A stretch of 64,000 nucleotides of DNA from Lactobacillus sp. YT155. GTDB taxonomy: Bacteria > Bacillota > Bacilli > Lactobacillales > Lactobacillaceae. The stretch's first letter is position 1. Each line of letters begins with the position of its first letter. Positions 17,953 to 27,230 of the stretch are shown piece after piece. The stretch covers positions 1 through 64,000 of the forward strand of contig NZ_JAUKWP010000004.1 in NCBI RefSeq assembly GCF_030504545.1, in the 5' to 3' direction. The notes under the pieces are model-generated. The model saw only the letters and a list, made by a program, of their open reading frames with translations. It did not search any database and had not been told where the DNA came from. Both the position numbers and the translations under genes were made by a program.

Positions 17953-20232
17953 TTATTGTTGATTAAGCCAATTTAGTAGTTCTTGATAACTTACATTTAC
18001 TAACAAGTTTCCTACTTCATTACGCTTCAATCGTTTTTGGTAAAAAACTGAAGATTCCAGTTTTTTGTTTTTGTCTATTGGTTGATTAATGACAACTCCA
18101 TTTTCAATTTTAACAAAACCAAGCTCAAAAAACACATTAATATAGAATTTTAGGTTGTTTAAATCAATATTAAGATATTTTGCAATAACCGAATAATCTT
18201 CTTCTTTAATTTCTGAATGAGTTAAGAAGTATTTCAAAGTATCATGAAGTTCTTTTTGATTTGGTTGTAACTGATAGGTATATTTCAATCGCGAATAAAA
18301 TAAAAGATAAATTTTTTCAGCATTTTGTTGTTTAATAAACTGCTTAAAATTATTAATATCATGAGGGCGGTCAAAAACTAGTACTTCCGTTAACTCCGCC
18401 ACTTGTGGGTTATTCCACATGTAAGCTTTTTGCACACTATTTTTTTGATTGAATAAGTCGAAATATGTTTTATTGAAAAAGATAATCGCAATACTAGCGT
18501 CTACTTCACTGATATCAATTTGACTATCACGCCAATCAACATACTTAGTGCTTAATCGGTCCCCTTGAATATCACAAATCATCAATTGCAGACTCTTCTT
18601 ACCCATCCACTCATTGTCACCAACTTGATAATATGCATTATAAAGCGGAATATCTTTGATTAAATCAAAGTTCTTTGAAAAGCTGAATGCGATAAAATCA
18701 ACAGTACTATTGTTTTGTTTTAACTTACCTTTTAAATGGCTCTTGTCACTACCAATATTTTTTTCATTAACAATTTCAATTTCACTAGATTTGAAAATTG
18801 GCTTAGGGTTGCCTTCACCAAATGGTGCTAAAATTTTGATATCGTTCATCATTGAAAAACTCAAATCTTTTACCGAAACTTCAAGGTCATACAACCTTTT
18901 CTTTGGTTCATCACTGTCAAAATTTTGTATACTTAATTCTTTTTGGATTTCACGAACGAAATTTTCGATTTGATCGGCTTTTATGGAAACTCCACAAGCT
19001 TGAGCATGTCCACCAAAACTAGTAAAGAACTCACGATACTTGTCTAAAGCATCATATAGATTGAAGTTAGCAGGAGCTCTTCCTGAGCCCTTATAGACAT
19101 CTCCATCTCGAGTTAAGACTATTGTTGGTTTGTTGGTCTCATCAGCAATTTTACCAGCGGCAATGCCTAAAACCCCTTCATACCAATCTTCGCCGTATAA
19201 AATCTGAAAGCCTTCATTTTTATCCTCTAATTGAGCTTGAGCATTTAAGTAAACTTCGTCAGAGTATTGACGACGTAACTTATTAGTTTCATCAATTTTT
19301 GAAGCAATTTGTTTAGCAATCTCAGAATCACTAGCGGTCAACAAGTCGACTCCGATGTTGGCATTTTCAATTCTACCTAGCGCATTTAATCGAGGAGCAA
19401 TTTGAAAACCAATTATCTCTTCATCAACGTTTTTGATGTCTAGTTTTGCAACTGAAAACAAAGCGTTCAATCCTAATCGGCTTCCAGTTTGAATTTGTTT
19501 GAGTCCATTAGCAACAATTGCCCGATTTTCTCCTTGTAATTCCACTACATCAGAGATGGAGCCAATAGCCGCCAAATCCATTAAATCAATTGGGGTTTCT
19601 TGTAACAATGCACTGGCAACTTTAAATGCTACACCAGCTCCTGAAAGGTTTTGACAAGTATACTCGTGACCAATAATTCGAGGATGAACAATCCCAACCG
19701 CCGGAGGTAATTCTTCTGGCAAAGTATGATGATCAGTTATAACTACATCAACGCCTTGTTCTTTAGCATATTGAACTGCTTCAAACCCACTAACGCCATT
19801 ATCAACCGTAATAATTAATTGGTACCCTTGTTCGATTAATCTTTTGTAGACATCAATATTGGGCCCATAGCCATCTTGAAATCTATCAGGTATATAGGTA
19901 TCGACGTTTCCACCAATGATTTCAATCGCTTCTTTCAAAATCGAAGTACTAGTTAACCCATCACTATCATAATCACCATAAATAATAATTTTTTCATCAT
20001 TATCTAACGCTTGTTCAATTCTTTCGACAGCTATCTGCATGTCATTTAACTTAAAGGGATTATCAATTTTAGTTATTGATGTATCTAAAAAATCAGTTAT
20101 TGATTCCTGAGTGTCAAAGCCACGACTTACCAGTAATTGTGTAGTTATAAGTGGTAGGTTGACCTCTTCACTCAGCTGTTTTTCTTGTTCACTATTAAGT
20201 TCTTTACGGAGTTGCCAATTTGTTTTATTCAT
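17953..20232 (-). CDS. recJ: Single-stranded-DNA-specific 5'-3' exonuclease RecJ
   Basis: The 759-residue protein has the DHH phosphoesterase motifs: YGDYDSDGLTS (motif I, about 80-90), VTDHHTLPE (DHH) and the DHHA1 motif SFGGHAQACG near residue 400. An OB-fold and a C-terminal RecJ-specific domain of Firmicutes follow, ending in a winged-helix-like tail. It acts in recombination and base-excision repair. It is the first gene of recJ-apt. Confidence 0.96.
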   Translation of the reverse strand: MNKTNWQLRKELNSEQEKQLSEEVNLPLITTQLLVSRGFDTQESITDFLDTSITKIDNPFKLNDMQIAVERIEQALDNDEKIIIYGDYDSDGLTSTSILKEAIEIIGGNVDTYIPDRFQDGYGPNIDVYKRLIEQGYQLIITVDNGVSGFEAVQYAKEQGVDVVITDHHTLPEELPPAVGIVHPRIIGHEYTCQNLSGAGVAFKVASALLQETPIDLMDLAAIGSISDVVELQGENRAIVANGLKQIQTGSRLGLNALFSVAKLDIKNVDEEIIGFQIAPRLNALGRIENANIGVDLLTASDSEIAKQIASKIDETNKLRRQYSDEVYLNAQAQLEDKNEGFQILYGEDWYEGVLGIAAGKIADETNKPTIVLTRDGDVYKGSGRAPANFNLYDALDKYREFFTSFGGHAQACGVSIKADQIENFVREIQKELSIQNFDSDEPKKRLYDLEVSVKDLSFSMMNDIKILAPFGEGNPKPIFKSSEIEIVNEKNIGSDKSHLKGKLKQNNSTVDFIAFSFSKNFDLIKDIPLYNAYYQVGDNEWMGKKSLQLMICDIQGDRLSTKYVDWRDSQIDISEVDASIAIIFFNKTYFDLFNQKNSVQKAYMWNNPQVAELTEVLVFDRPHDINNFKQFIKQQNAEKIYLLFYSRLKYTYQLQPNQKELHDTLKYFLTHSEIKEEDYSVIAKYLNIDLNNLKFYINVFFELGFVKIENGVVINQPIDKNKKLESSVFYQKRLKRNEVGNLLVNVSYQELLNWLNQQ

Positions 20233-20254
20233 AGAACTTATTATACCTTTTCAA

Positions 20255-20284
20255 AACAAAAAAAAGAAACCAGATTAATCTGGC
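20255..20284 (-). terminator. Terminator of srtA
   Basis: The stem CCAGATTAATCTGG overlaps the srtA stop and is followed on the minus strand by TTTCTTTTTTTT. Confidence 0.8.
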
Positions 20285-21057
20285 ATCTTTACATGCATAT
20301 AGATAGCTAATCCAATGGAATCACTATCGTTTTTAGCGTCTTTTTTCTTTACAACTGTCTTAGTCTTACTGAAGACCTTCAAATTCTTCTTCGTTGCTTT
20401 TTCTACAGAAACTAAATTTCCTTGAATTGACCAACGATTAGTACCAGAGTCGGCACAAGTGATTAACGTAACCATCTTCTTACCTGGAACATCATCAATT
20501 ACTTGGGTTTCGGTTGGTGCAATAACCTTCTTAGAATAAATCTTGTAAACATAGACCTTACTCATATCGGTTAAATATATTTTTTCACCAATTGGCGCTG
20601 ATGGTAAATTAGAAAATAAAGGTGTCCAGTCAATTTCTTGACTACTATTTTTCTTATAGGCTTTATGAGTCAAATAGTGACCAGCGATCGCATAATTACC
20701 TTCACCCATAACCTCGTCTTTCTTCATAGTTCCACCACCAGAAGACAAGGCAGCATCGCTTAAGCCTTTAGAAATTGGCAAGGCAACTTTCACACTTGGT
20801 ACAGCCATTTTTCCAATGACGTGCGCATCACCAATCATTCCGTTGTAGATTTCACCAGGTCCTAAAGAACCCACTTTTGAGAAATCAAATTCAGCCGACG
20901 CTGTCTGATTCTTCAAAACATCCGCTCTGGATAAATTTTCAACTTTATTTTCACTCATTTTATCAATAATGAAATGTTCAATTTGTTTATTAAAAACAAG
21001 TGCTAAACCTACAAGTACCAAAAGTACTATAAATAGATTAGTAAAAAATTTCTTCAT
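20275..21057 (-). CDS. srtA: Class A sortase
   Basis: The 260-residue transpeptidase has an N-terminal membrane anchor (about 5-24) and a sortase domain (about 80-218). Catalytic residues are H127 (AGHYL), C201 (LITCAD) and R208 (NRWSIQG). A Lys-rich C-terminal extension beyond the barrel (about 219-260) is unusual in length. It would link LPxTG proteins to lipid II and could anchor the surface protein at 1-1673. It is monocistronic and divergent from galE. Confidence 0.96.
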   Translation of the reverse strand: MKKFFTNLFIVLLVLVGLALVFNKQIEHFIIDKMSENKVENLSRADVLKNQTASAEFDFSKVGSLGPGEIYNGMIGDAHVIGKMAVPSVKVALPISKGLSDAALSSGGGTMKKDEVMGEGNYAIAGHYLTHKAYKKNSSQEIDWTPLFSNLPSAPIGEKIYLTDMSKVYVYKIYSKKVIAPTETQVIDDVPGKKMVTLITCADSGTNRWSIQGNLVSVEKATKKNLKVFSKTKTVVKKKDAKNDSDSIGLAIYMHVKMPD

Positions 21058-21192
21058 ATCTTTTAAATCCCCCGTCGAATTTCAAGTATCAATTTACCAC
21101 AATTCTTACGAAATTAACAAAATTGTATCTCAAATGTTGTCAAAACTTAAGTTTAAGTATACGATTTAAGACATATTTAGGAGGTAATTTAT

Positions 21193-22185
21193 ATGTCTAT
21201 TCTTGTAGTTGGTGGTGCTGGATACATTGGCTCACATACAGTTGATTGGTTGATTGATAACAATTATGAGGTTGTCGTGGTCGATAATCTTTCAACCGGT
21301 CATCAAAAAGCAATTAATCAAAAAGCAAAATTTTATGAAGGTGATTTACGAGACCGCGAATTCTTAAATAATGTCTTCCAATCAGAGAACATAGATGGTG
21401 TAATTCATTTTGCCGCCTTCTCTATTGTTCCAGAATCTATGAAGTCACCTTTAAAATACTATGATAATAATGTCTATGGAATGAACGTGCTATTAGAAGT
21501 TATGCATGAAAATAATGTTGATAAAATTGTCTTCTCATCAACTGCCGCTACCTTCGGAGAAGCTAAACATATTCCAATTACCGAAACTGATGAACAAATT
21601 CCTACTAATCCGTATGGTGAAACCAAACTAGCTATGGAAAAAATGATGCACTGGGCTGACTTGGCTTATGGCATTAAATTTGTCGCTTTGAGATATTTCA
21701 ATGTTGGTGGTGCAAAGCCAACTGGTGAAATTGGTGAAGATCACCATCCTGAGACTCATTTAATCCCGATTGTCCTAGAGGTCGCTCGTGGACAGCGTGA
21801 CAAATTAACTATTTTCGGTGACGACTATGATACCAAAGACGGCACCAACGTTCGTGATTATGTTCATGTAATGGATCTAGCTGAAGCTCATCGATTAGCA
21901 TTTGAATATCTTCAATCAGGAAACGAAAGTAATAACTTTAATCTTGGCTCTTCTACTGGTTTCTCTAATCTAGAAATTGTCGAAGCAGTTAAAGAAGTTA
22001 CCGGCAAAGATGTACCTTTAGAAATCGGTGATCGCCGTCCTGGCGATCCTAGCACCTTGATTGCTGATAGTACCAAAGCAAAAACAGTATTAAATTGGCA
22101 ACCTCAATATGATAGTATTTCAAAAATTATTGAAGATGCTTGGAATTGGGAAACAACCCATCCAAACGGTTATGAAGATAAATAA
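21193..22185 (+). CDS. galE: UDP-glucose 4-epimerase
   Basis: The 330-residue extended SDR has the NAD motif [10 protein letters not shown] (residues 7-16), the catalytic S116 (SST), and Y141/K145 in NPYGETK. It interconverts UDP-glucose and UDP-galactose for the Leloir pathway and cell-surface glycans. SD GGAGG lies upstream. No other gal gene is nearby, which suggests a role in envelope polysaccharide or a stand-alone housekeeping copy. Confidence 0.96.
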   Translation: MSILVVGGAGYIGSHTVDWLIDNNYEVVVVDNLSTGHQKAINQKAKFYEGDLRDREFLNNVFQSENIDGVIHFAAFSIVPESMKSPLKYYDNNVYGMNVLLEVMHENNVDKIVFSSTAATFGEAKHIPITETDEQIPTNPYGETKLAMEKMMHWADLAYGIKFVALRYFNVGGAKPTGEIGEDHHPETHLIPIVLEVARGQRDKLTIFGDDYDTKDGTNVRDYVHVMDLAEAHRLAFEYLQSGNESNNFNLGSSTGFSNLEIVEAVKEVTGKDVPLEIGDRRPGDPSTLIADSTKAKTVLNWQPQYDSISKIIEDAWNWETTHPNGYEDK

Positions 22186-22213
22186 AAAAGCCTCTCAATC
22201 GAGAGGTTTTTTT
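22186..22213. terminator. Bidirectional terminator between galE and the DUF4097 gene
   Basis: The stem CCTCTC/GAGAGG with loop AATC is flanked by As and eight Ts, so it works for both converging genes. Confidence 0.88.
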
Positions 22214-23514
22214 TATTGCAATTTAATCGAGCCATGATTGCTCTTACAATTAATTGTATATTTTGGATCAGTTGCATTATTAAGGAACCCTTGTGTGAAA
22301 CTACGGCTTTGATATTTATAGTTAACAAAATCCATCTTGTTAGAAACACCACCTATTTTACTTTGTAAAACAAATTCTGCTTCCAAATCTTTAGGCACGG
22401 AAACTTTTGTTGAGCCATTATTACTTGAAGTAGTGATATTCCCTAAGACTTCTTCAAAATCTAATTTGATTGAGCCATTATTATTTTTGAACTCACCACT
22501 TCCAGTAATGTTACTGATTTTCATTGAACCATTTTTTGAACGAACTTCTAAGTCACCTTTTATTCTATCAACAACAATTGCGCCGTTGTTAGAAATTAAC
22601 TTAGCTTCTTTGGTTGCTACTCGATTGAGTTTCATGCTTCCATTAGCGCAGAAAACATTTAATTTATCAATTTCAGCATTTTCAATCTTTGTTGCACCAT
22701 TACTTGCAGTGATGGACAATTCGGATTTTGAATTAAGATTATCAATCCAGACATGGCCATTTTTGTTCATTAATGAAAACTTGTGAGCGTAGTTAGCAGG
22801 AATTCTAATTTCAATCTTAGTTTTCACATACCACATGATTGGACGATCACCTTGTTTAATATAAAGTTGATTGTCGCCAATTTCTGTAGATCTCAAGTAA
22901 TAACGTGGATTGTCGCGACTCATATATTCATTAATTATTAATTCATCAGTTGCGGACTGACGAATATAAACCGGGTCATTGCTGTAGTTGATTACCAAGT
23001 CGTCAATTTTTTCGAGATCAAATTTTGCAGAATTTACCAAATCCATATTGGTAAAAATGTTGCCAGTATTATCTCTCCCTAAGGAAACACCGTCGTCGTC
23101 AACACGGAAGAATCCATCGCCCATATCAACACTACCATTTTCAATCTTTAGAAAACTGCCTAAATCAACTTTGTCCTCATCAGCGATTACTTTGTCACCA
23201 TAAGTTATTTTGTCGTCTTTGATCGCAAATTTACCAATTTTTACAATGCTATCATCAACGTCGTGAGTTTTTTCTTCTTTTTCATCTTGGGTGACCTTTT
23301 GGAATTCTTCCATAAGCTCATCCATATCACCCAATCTTTTAAATGATTCGTCAATTGCTTCAGCTTCTTCTAAGCCTTCGTTTTGCTTATCAATAGCTAT
23401 TTCGGTTAAATCAGCAATCAATTCTTCCTTTAGTTCAGTTAAATCATCTGAAGGTGTGTAATTAACAAACATTTTATCAATTCTAGTTCTGATTTTCGTT
23501 TCGATTGCATTCAT
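22213..23514 (-). CDS. DUF4097 (LiaG-like) protein with N-terminal HAAS domain
   Basis: The 433-residue protein starts with an amphipathic helical HAAS-type segment (about 1-75; ELIADLTEIAIDKQNEGLEEAEAID, F-x-x-LGD), a domain usually linked to PadR regulators. Residues about 180-430 form repetitive beta-strand structure (NNGSIKLDF, SNNGSTKVS, KSNHGSIKL), typical of the DUF4097 beta-solenoid. No signal peptide or membrane helix is evident. It starts 2 bp after the padR stop. An envelope-stress role is inferred from LiaG-type relatives. Confidence 0.85.
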   Translation of the reverse strand: MNAIETKIRTRIDKMFVNYTPSDDLTELKEELIADLTEIAIDKQNEGLEEAEAIDESFKRLGDMDELMEEFQKVTQDEKEEKTHDVDDSIVKIGKFAIKDDKITYGDKVIADEDKVDLGSFLKIENGSVDMGDGFFRVDDDGVSLGRDNTGNIFTNMDLVNSAKFDLEKIDDLVINYSNDPVYIRQSATDELIINEYMSRDNPRYYLRSTEIGDNQLYIKQGDRPIMWYVKTKIEIRIPANYAHKFSLMNKNGHVWIDNLNSKSELSITASNGATKIENAEIDKLNVFCANGSMKLNRVATKEAKLISNNGAIVVDRIKGDLEVRSKNGSMKISNITGSGEFKNNNGSIKLDFEEVLGNITTSSNNGSTKVSVPKDLEAEFVLQSKIGGVSNKMDFVNYKYQSRSFTQGFLNNATDPKYTINCKSNHGSIKLQ

Positions 23515-23516
23515 AT

Positions 23517-23852
23517 TTAAAGTCTCCCTTTAATAATTTGGTCAATTATTTTTTTTGCATAATCCCATTCGATTAAGTTAGCATCAAGTTGCTCGATACC
23601 TTTTTGAGTAATTTTGTAGTACTTTCTACGCGATCCAAGACTCTCGTCACCCCAATAGCTTTGAATTGCGTCATTTTTTTCTAAGCGACGAAACACAGTA
23701 TATAATGTCGCTTCATTAAGCTCATATTGTCCATCCGTCAACTCTTGAACAGTCTTGGAAACTTGATAGCCATAGCTATCACCTTGATTCAATATGCTTA
23801 ATATAATCATCTCCGTATTTCCACGGATAATATCTTTTGATATTGATTTCAT
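23517..23852 (-). CDS. PadR family transcriptional regulator
   Basis: The 111-residue protein has a winged-helix domain with MIILSILNQGDSYGYQV, an N-terminal PadR signature, LYTVFRRLEKNDAIQSYW as the recognition helix region, and RRKYYKITQKG as the wing. It is short (subfamily 2 size). It is cotranscribed with the HAAS-DUF4097 gene and likely represses its own operon through the operator at 23887-23902. Confidence 0.94.
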   Translation of the reverse strand: MKSISKDIIRGNTEMIILSILNQGDSYGYQVSKTVQELTDGQYELNEATLYTVFRRLEKNDAIQSYWGDESLGSRRKYYKITQKGIEQLDANLIEWDYAKKIIDQIIKGRL

Positions 23853-23878
23853 GTCGACCTCCCGTTGATTACAAGTAT

Positions 23879-23907
23879 AATTTATAACACACTACTGTGT
23901 GTGTCAA
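23879..23907 (-). promoter_or_regulatory. padR operon promoter with operator-like inverted repeat in its spacer
   Basis: Minus strand: -35 TTGACA (23902-23907), 17-bp spacer, -10 TAAATT (23879-23884). The spacer contains ACACAC-N4-GTGTGT at 23887-23902. A dyad between the -35 and -10 is a classic position for an autorepressor, and the first gene downstream encodes PadR. Confidence 0.7.
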
Positions 23908-23923
23908 GGTATATTTAAAGATA

Positions 23924-23955
23924 AAAATAAAAACGCCTATTTCTAGACGTTTTTT
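23924..23955 (-). terminator. Terminator of the ABC-F gene
   Basis: The hairpin AACGTCTAG/CTATT..GCGTT type stem is followed by TTTTTATTTTTAT on the minus strand, right after the stop at 23954. Confidence 0.7.
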
Positions 23956-25576
23956 AGTATAGTGCTTGAACTTGTTGCTGTAATTCGGGGTGGTTTAAAA
24001 ATTCATCGAAGTTGGTATCAGCTCTTTCGACAACCCCTTTAGCAGAAACTTCAATCACATGATTAGCAACAGTTTGAATAAATTGGTGGTCATGAGAAGT
24101 GAAAACAACTGCCCCTTTAAAATCAATTAATCCTTCATTTAATGAAGTAATTGACTCTAAGTCCAGATGATTAGTTGGATCATCTAGAATTAACGTATTG
24201 GATTTTTGTAACATGATTTTTGAAAGAATACAACGAACCTTTTCTCCACCAGAGAGAACTTTAATTTGTTTTTCAACATCATCGCCTGAGAATAGCATTT
24301 TTCCTAAGAATCCTCTCAAGAAAGTATTGTCGTCTTCTTCCTTGCTAGCGAATTGTCGTAACCAATCTAAAATTGTTAATTGATCATTTTCAAATGCTGA
24401 GTTTGTATCCTTTGGTAAATAAGATTGAGTACTAGTAACACCCCAAGTGACTGTTCCACTATCAGGTTGCACTTCTCCGGCAATTATTTGCATTAAAGTA
24501 GTTGAAGCTAAATCACTACGAGAAGTAATAACTGCCTTTTCATCAGGCTTGACAGTAAAACTAATATTATCTAAAACCTTCACTCCATCAATTGTTTTAG
24601 AAACATTTTCGACTCTTAACAAGTCATTACCAAGTTCACGTTCAAAGTTGAATTTGATATAAGGATATTTTCTTGAAGATGGCTTGATATCATCTAGGGT
24701 GATTTTTTCTAATTGTTTCTTACGAGAAGTAGCTTGCTTGGATTTTGAAGCATTAGCTGAAAATCTTGCAATAAAATCTTGTAATTCTTTAATTTGTTCT
24801 TCTTTTTTGGCATTTTGATTAGCTTGTAATTTAGCAGCTAATTGGCTTGATTCCAACCAGAAGTCGTAATTTCCAACAAATAAAGTGATTTTACCAAAGT
24901 CGACATCACACATAGTTGTACATACTTGATTTAAGAAATGACGGTCATGAGATACGACAATCACGATATTAGGAAAATCAGCTAAGAAATTCTCTAGCCA
25001 AATTTCTGATTGCATATCCAATCCATTAGTCGGCTCATCAAGTAATAAAATATCGGGTTTTCCAAATAAAGCTTGTCCAAGTAAGACTTTAATCTTTTGA
25101 CCTTCTGTTAGCTCGCTCATTTTGACATGATGTAAACTTTCATCAATCCCTAATTCTTGAAGTAATTGGGTAGCCTCAACTTCAGCATTCCATCCATCTA
25201 ATTCAGCAAAACGTCCCTCAAGTTCTGCAGCCTTAACCCCATCTTCGTCACCAAAATCCGGTTTAGCATAAAGCGCATCTTTTTCCTGCATTACTTCGTG
25301 CAATTCCTGATGTCCTTGAATGACAGTATCGAGTACTTCAAAATCTTCAAAGGCATAATGGTCTTGATTTAAACTAGAAATACGTTCATTTTTATCAATT
25401 GAAATTGTACCTGAAGTTGGCGAAATTTCTCCTTCAAGCATTTTTAAAAAGGTAGATTTACCGGCACCATTTGCTCCAATAATTCCATAGCAATTACCAG
25501 TAGTGAATTTCAAATTGACGTCTTCATAGAGCTTCTTACCGCCAATTGTCAAACTCATATCATTAACTGTTATCAT
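23954..25576 (-). CDS. ABC-F family ATPase (YkpA/YbiT type)
   Basis: The 540-residue protein has two ABC domains and no membrane segment. Domain 1: Walker A GANGAGKST, signature LTEGQKIKV, Walker B ILLLDEPTNGLD. Domain 2: degenerate Walker A region (TSRSDLASTT), signature LSGGEKVR, Walker B LILDDPTNHLD. The linker (about 240-310) is Lys-rich and coiled. YbiT/YkpA members act on ribosomes as translation factors. The eroded second Walker A and the DDPTNHLD are family traits. It is monocistronic. Confidence 0.9.
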   Translation of the reverse strand: MITVNDMSLTIGGKKLYEDVNLKFTTGNCYGIIGANGAGKSTFLKMLEGEISPTSGTISIDKNERISSLNQDHYAFEDFEVLDTVIQGHQELHEVMQEKDALYAKPDFGDEDGVKAAELEGRFAELDGWNAEVEATQLLQELGIDESLHHVKMSELTEGQKIKVLLGQALFGKPDILLLDEPTNGLDMQSEIWLENFLADFPNIVIVVSHDRHFLNQVCTTMCDVDFGKITLFVGNYDFWLESSQLAAKLQANQNAKKEEQIKELQDFIARFSANASKSKQATSRKKQLEKITLDDIKPSSRKYPYIKFNFERELGNDLLRVENVSKTIDGVKVLDNISFTVKPDEKAVITSRSDLASTTLMQIIAGEVQPDSGTVTWGVTSTQSYLPKDTNSAFENDQLTILDWLRQFASKEEDDNTFLRGFLGKMLFSGDDVEKQIKVLSGGEKVRCILSKIMLQKSNTLILDDPTNHLDLESITSLNEGLIDFKGAVVFTSHDHQFIQTVANHVIEVSAKGVVERADTNFDEFLNHPELQQQVQALY

Positions 25577-25605
25577 GAAAATTCCTCACTTTAACTATTG
25601 TTCAA

Positions 25606-25639
25606 AATAAAAGCCAGCAGCAATTGCTGTTGGCTTTTA
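25606..25639 (-). terminator. Terminator of the queT-DUF2829-SDR operon
   Basis: The stem AAGCCAGCAG/CTGTTGGCTT (one mismatch) is followed by TTATTTTG on the minus strand. Confidence 0.8.
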
Positions 25640-25689
25640 TAGCTTCATTCACTTTACCATACTTTTAACTAAAATATAACCTACTCAGA

Positions 25690-26421
25690 TTATATTATCT
25701 TATCAATTGACCAACCACCATCAATAGTAATTGTTTCACCATAAATATATTGAGCCTTATCACTAGCTAAGAATAGTGTTAATTCAGCAATTTCTTTAGC
25801 CGTAGCGTATCTTTGTGCTGGCGTAGATTGCTTAACCATTTCAGCAATCTCACCTCCATTATTAAAATCAGAACTGTTCATGTTAGTCATCACTGCGCCA
25901 GGTGCAATACAATTAGCTCTAATTCCATTTTTAGCATAGTCGAAGTTCAATTGTTTCGTAAAACCAATCACAGCATGTTTAGAAGCTGTGTAGGCAGCTC
26001 CACCACCGCCAGCAATTTTTCCAGCAATTGATGCCATATTAATAAAAACACCAGATTGTTGTTTAATCATCAAAGGCAATAACTCTTTTGCAATTACAAA
26101 TTGACTGGTCAGGTTAGTGTTAATAACTTGATTCCATTCTTCAAAAGAAGTTTGACTTATCGAATGATATGCATCCAAAATTCCAGCAGTGTTACAAACA
26201 ATATCAATGGTAGTAATTTCATTCAAAACTTGCTTTAGAGCATCGACATTAGTAACGTCAGTTTGATAGAAAGAAAAATTTTGATTTTGAAGATCGCATT
26301 CATCCTTATCAATCCCAATTACACTGGCACCATTTTCTAGAAACAGCTTTGCTTGTTCGTATCCAATTCCACTAGCAACTCCAGTTACAAGTACCTTTTT
26401 TTGTTCTAAATTCAAATCCAT
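25690..26421 (-). CDS. Short-chain dehydrogenase/reductase
   Basis: The 243-residue classical SDR has cofactor motif TGVASGIG (13-20), the NTAG strand motif (77-80), and the catalytic S131, Y144 and K148 (AAYTASK). The Asp at the end of strand 2 (GIDKDE) favours NAD(H) over NADP(H). It resembles FabG-type 3-oxoacyl reductases, but the substrate is not known. Its ATG overlaps the DUF2829 stop (TAATG), so the two are translationally coupled. Confidence 0.88.
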   Translation of the reverse strand: MDLNLEQKKVLVTGVASGIGYEQAKLFLENGASVIGIDKDECDLQNQNFSFYQTDVTNVDALKQVLNEITTIDIVCNTAGILDAYHSISQTSFEEWNQVINTNLTSQFVIAKELLPLMIKQQSGVFINMASIAGKIAGGGGAAYTASKHAVIGFTKQLNFDYAKNGIRANCIAPGAVMTNMNSSDFNNGGEIAEMVKQSTPAQRYATAKEIAELTLFLASDKAQYIYGETITIDGGWSIDKII

Positions 26422-26645
26422 TACTTAACAATTCTCCAATCATCTGCAAGAACATCACAAGATGTTGGTTGGAACATGTAATATTTAGGTTGTTCGTTGG
26501 TTTCAATCAAAATGTATTCTCCAATATCATCACCTTGATATTGAGAATTATTAACTATAAAAATCCCTACCTCACCAGACTGCCAACCATCACGGGTGAT
26601 TTTTTTCCCATTTTTCATTTCTTTTAAGGCTTCTTCAAAATTCAT
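26421..26645 (-). CDS. DUF2829 protein (Tad2-family fold)
   Basis: The 74-residue protein has the full DUF2829 pattern: FEEALKEMKNGKKITRDGW at the start, a central strand pair, and a closing DVLADDWRIV. DUF2829 is the family of Tad2, the phage protein that sequesters the Thoeris signal 1''-3' gcADPR. Here it sits in a chromosomal operon, coupled to queT upstream (shared TAATG) and to the SDR downstream. No phage gene is nearby, so anti-Thoeris function is only a possibility. Confidence 0.88.
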   Translation of the reverse strand: MNFEEALKEMKNGKKITRDGWQSGEVGIFIVNNSQYQGDDIGEYILIETNEQPKYYMFQPTSCDVLADDWRIVK

Positions 26646-27136
26646 TATTTTAACATCCTTTCAATATCAATTCTTTTACTAATTAAATAAATAATTATTG
26701 CGCCAATTATTAATGTTACCAACTCACCAATAGCTACAGTTAGATATGTCATCCAAAATGGTATTTTAGACACAATATGTAATTCCAGAGCTACTGTCCA
26801 CATTGATACAGTACAAATGATTGTTGAAATCACCAATTTCATTTTAACTGATTTAATATATCTTCCCACAAAATAACTGATAGAAGTCATTAAAAGTGTT
26901 CCTAAAGTACCAAAAACCATGTCTATAACTCCGGTTGGTGAAAAGAAATTAACAATCAGACATCCAATGGTCAAAGAAAGAATATACTTTTTATCAAATA
27001 TCGCAAAATGATTGAACATTTCACCAATTCGAAATTGAATTGGACCATAAGCCAGTCCGAAAGGGATTGAAATTAGTGAAACTGCAATATATAGTGCTGC
27101 CACAATGGCAGATTGAACCAAACTTTTTGTTTTCAT
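26645..27136 (-). CDS. queT: QueT family transporter (queuosine precursor uptake)
   Basis: The 163-residue membrane protein has five or six helices and the QueT/DUF988 pattern: LVQSAIVAALYIAVSL, then YGPIQFRIGEMFNHFAIF, then VDMVFGTLGTLL. It is an S-component-like importer of queuosine precursors. The start at 27136 is chosen for its SD (AGAGG) and short leader; the upstream in-frame extension is not protein-like. TATAAT lies about 20 bp before it. No preQ1 aptamer was recognised, as the leader is too short. Confidence 0.9.
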   Translation of the reverse strand: MKTKSLVQSAIVAALYIAVSLISIPFGLAYGPIQFRIGEMFNHFAIFDKKYILSLTIGCLIVNFFSPTGVIDMVFGTLGTLLMTSISYFVGRYIKSVKMKLVISTIICTVSMWTVALELHIVSKIPFWMTYLTVAIGELVTLIIGAIIIYLISKRIDIERMLK

Positions 27137-27163
27137 AATTACCTCTAACTCGTCTATTATACA

Positions 27164-27200
27164 AAATAAAAAAACATATTTCAGATGAAATATGCTTTTT
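27164..27200 (-). terminator. Terminator of pnuC
   Basis: The stem CATATTTCA/TGAAATATG is followed by TTTTTTTATTTTG on the minus strand. Confidence 0.85.
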
Positions 27201-27230
27201 CGACTTATTTTATTGTTCGGGAATAAAATA

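Noticed and set aside
26421-26645. Prophage remnant marked by the DUF2829 gene
   Set aside because: No integrase, portal, terminase or repressor genes are near, and the operon partners are metabolic.
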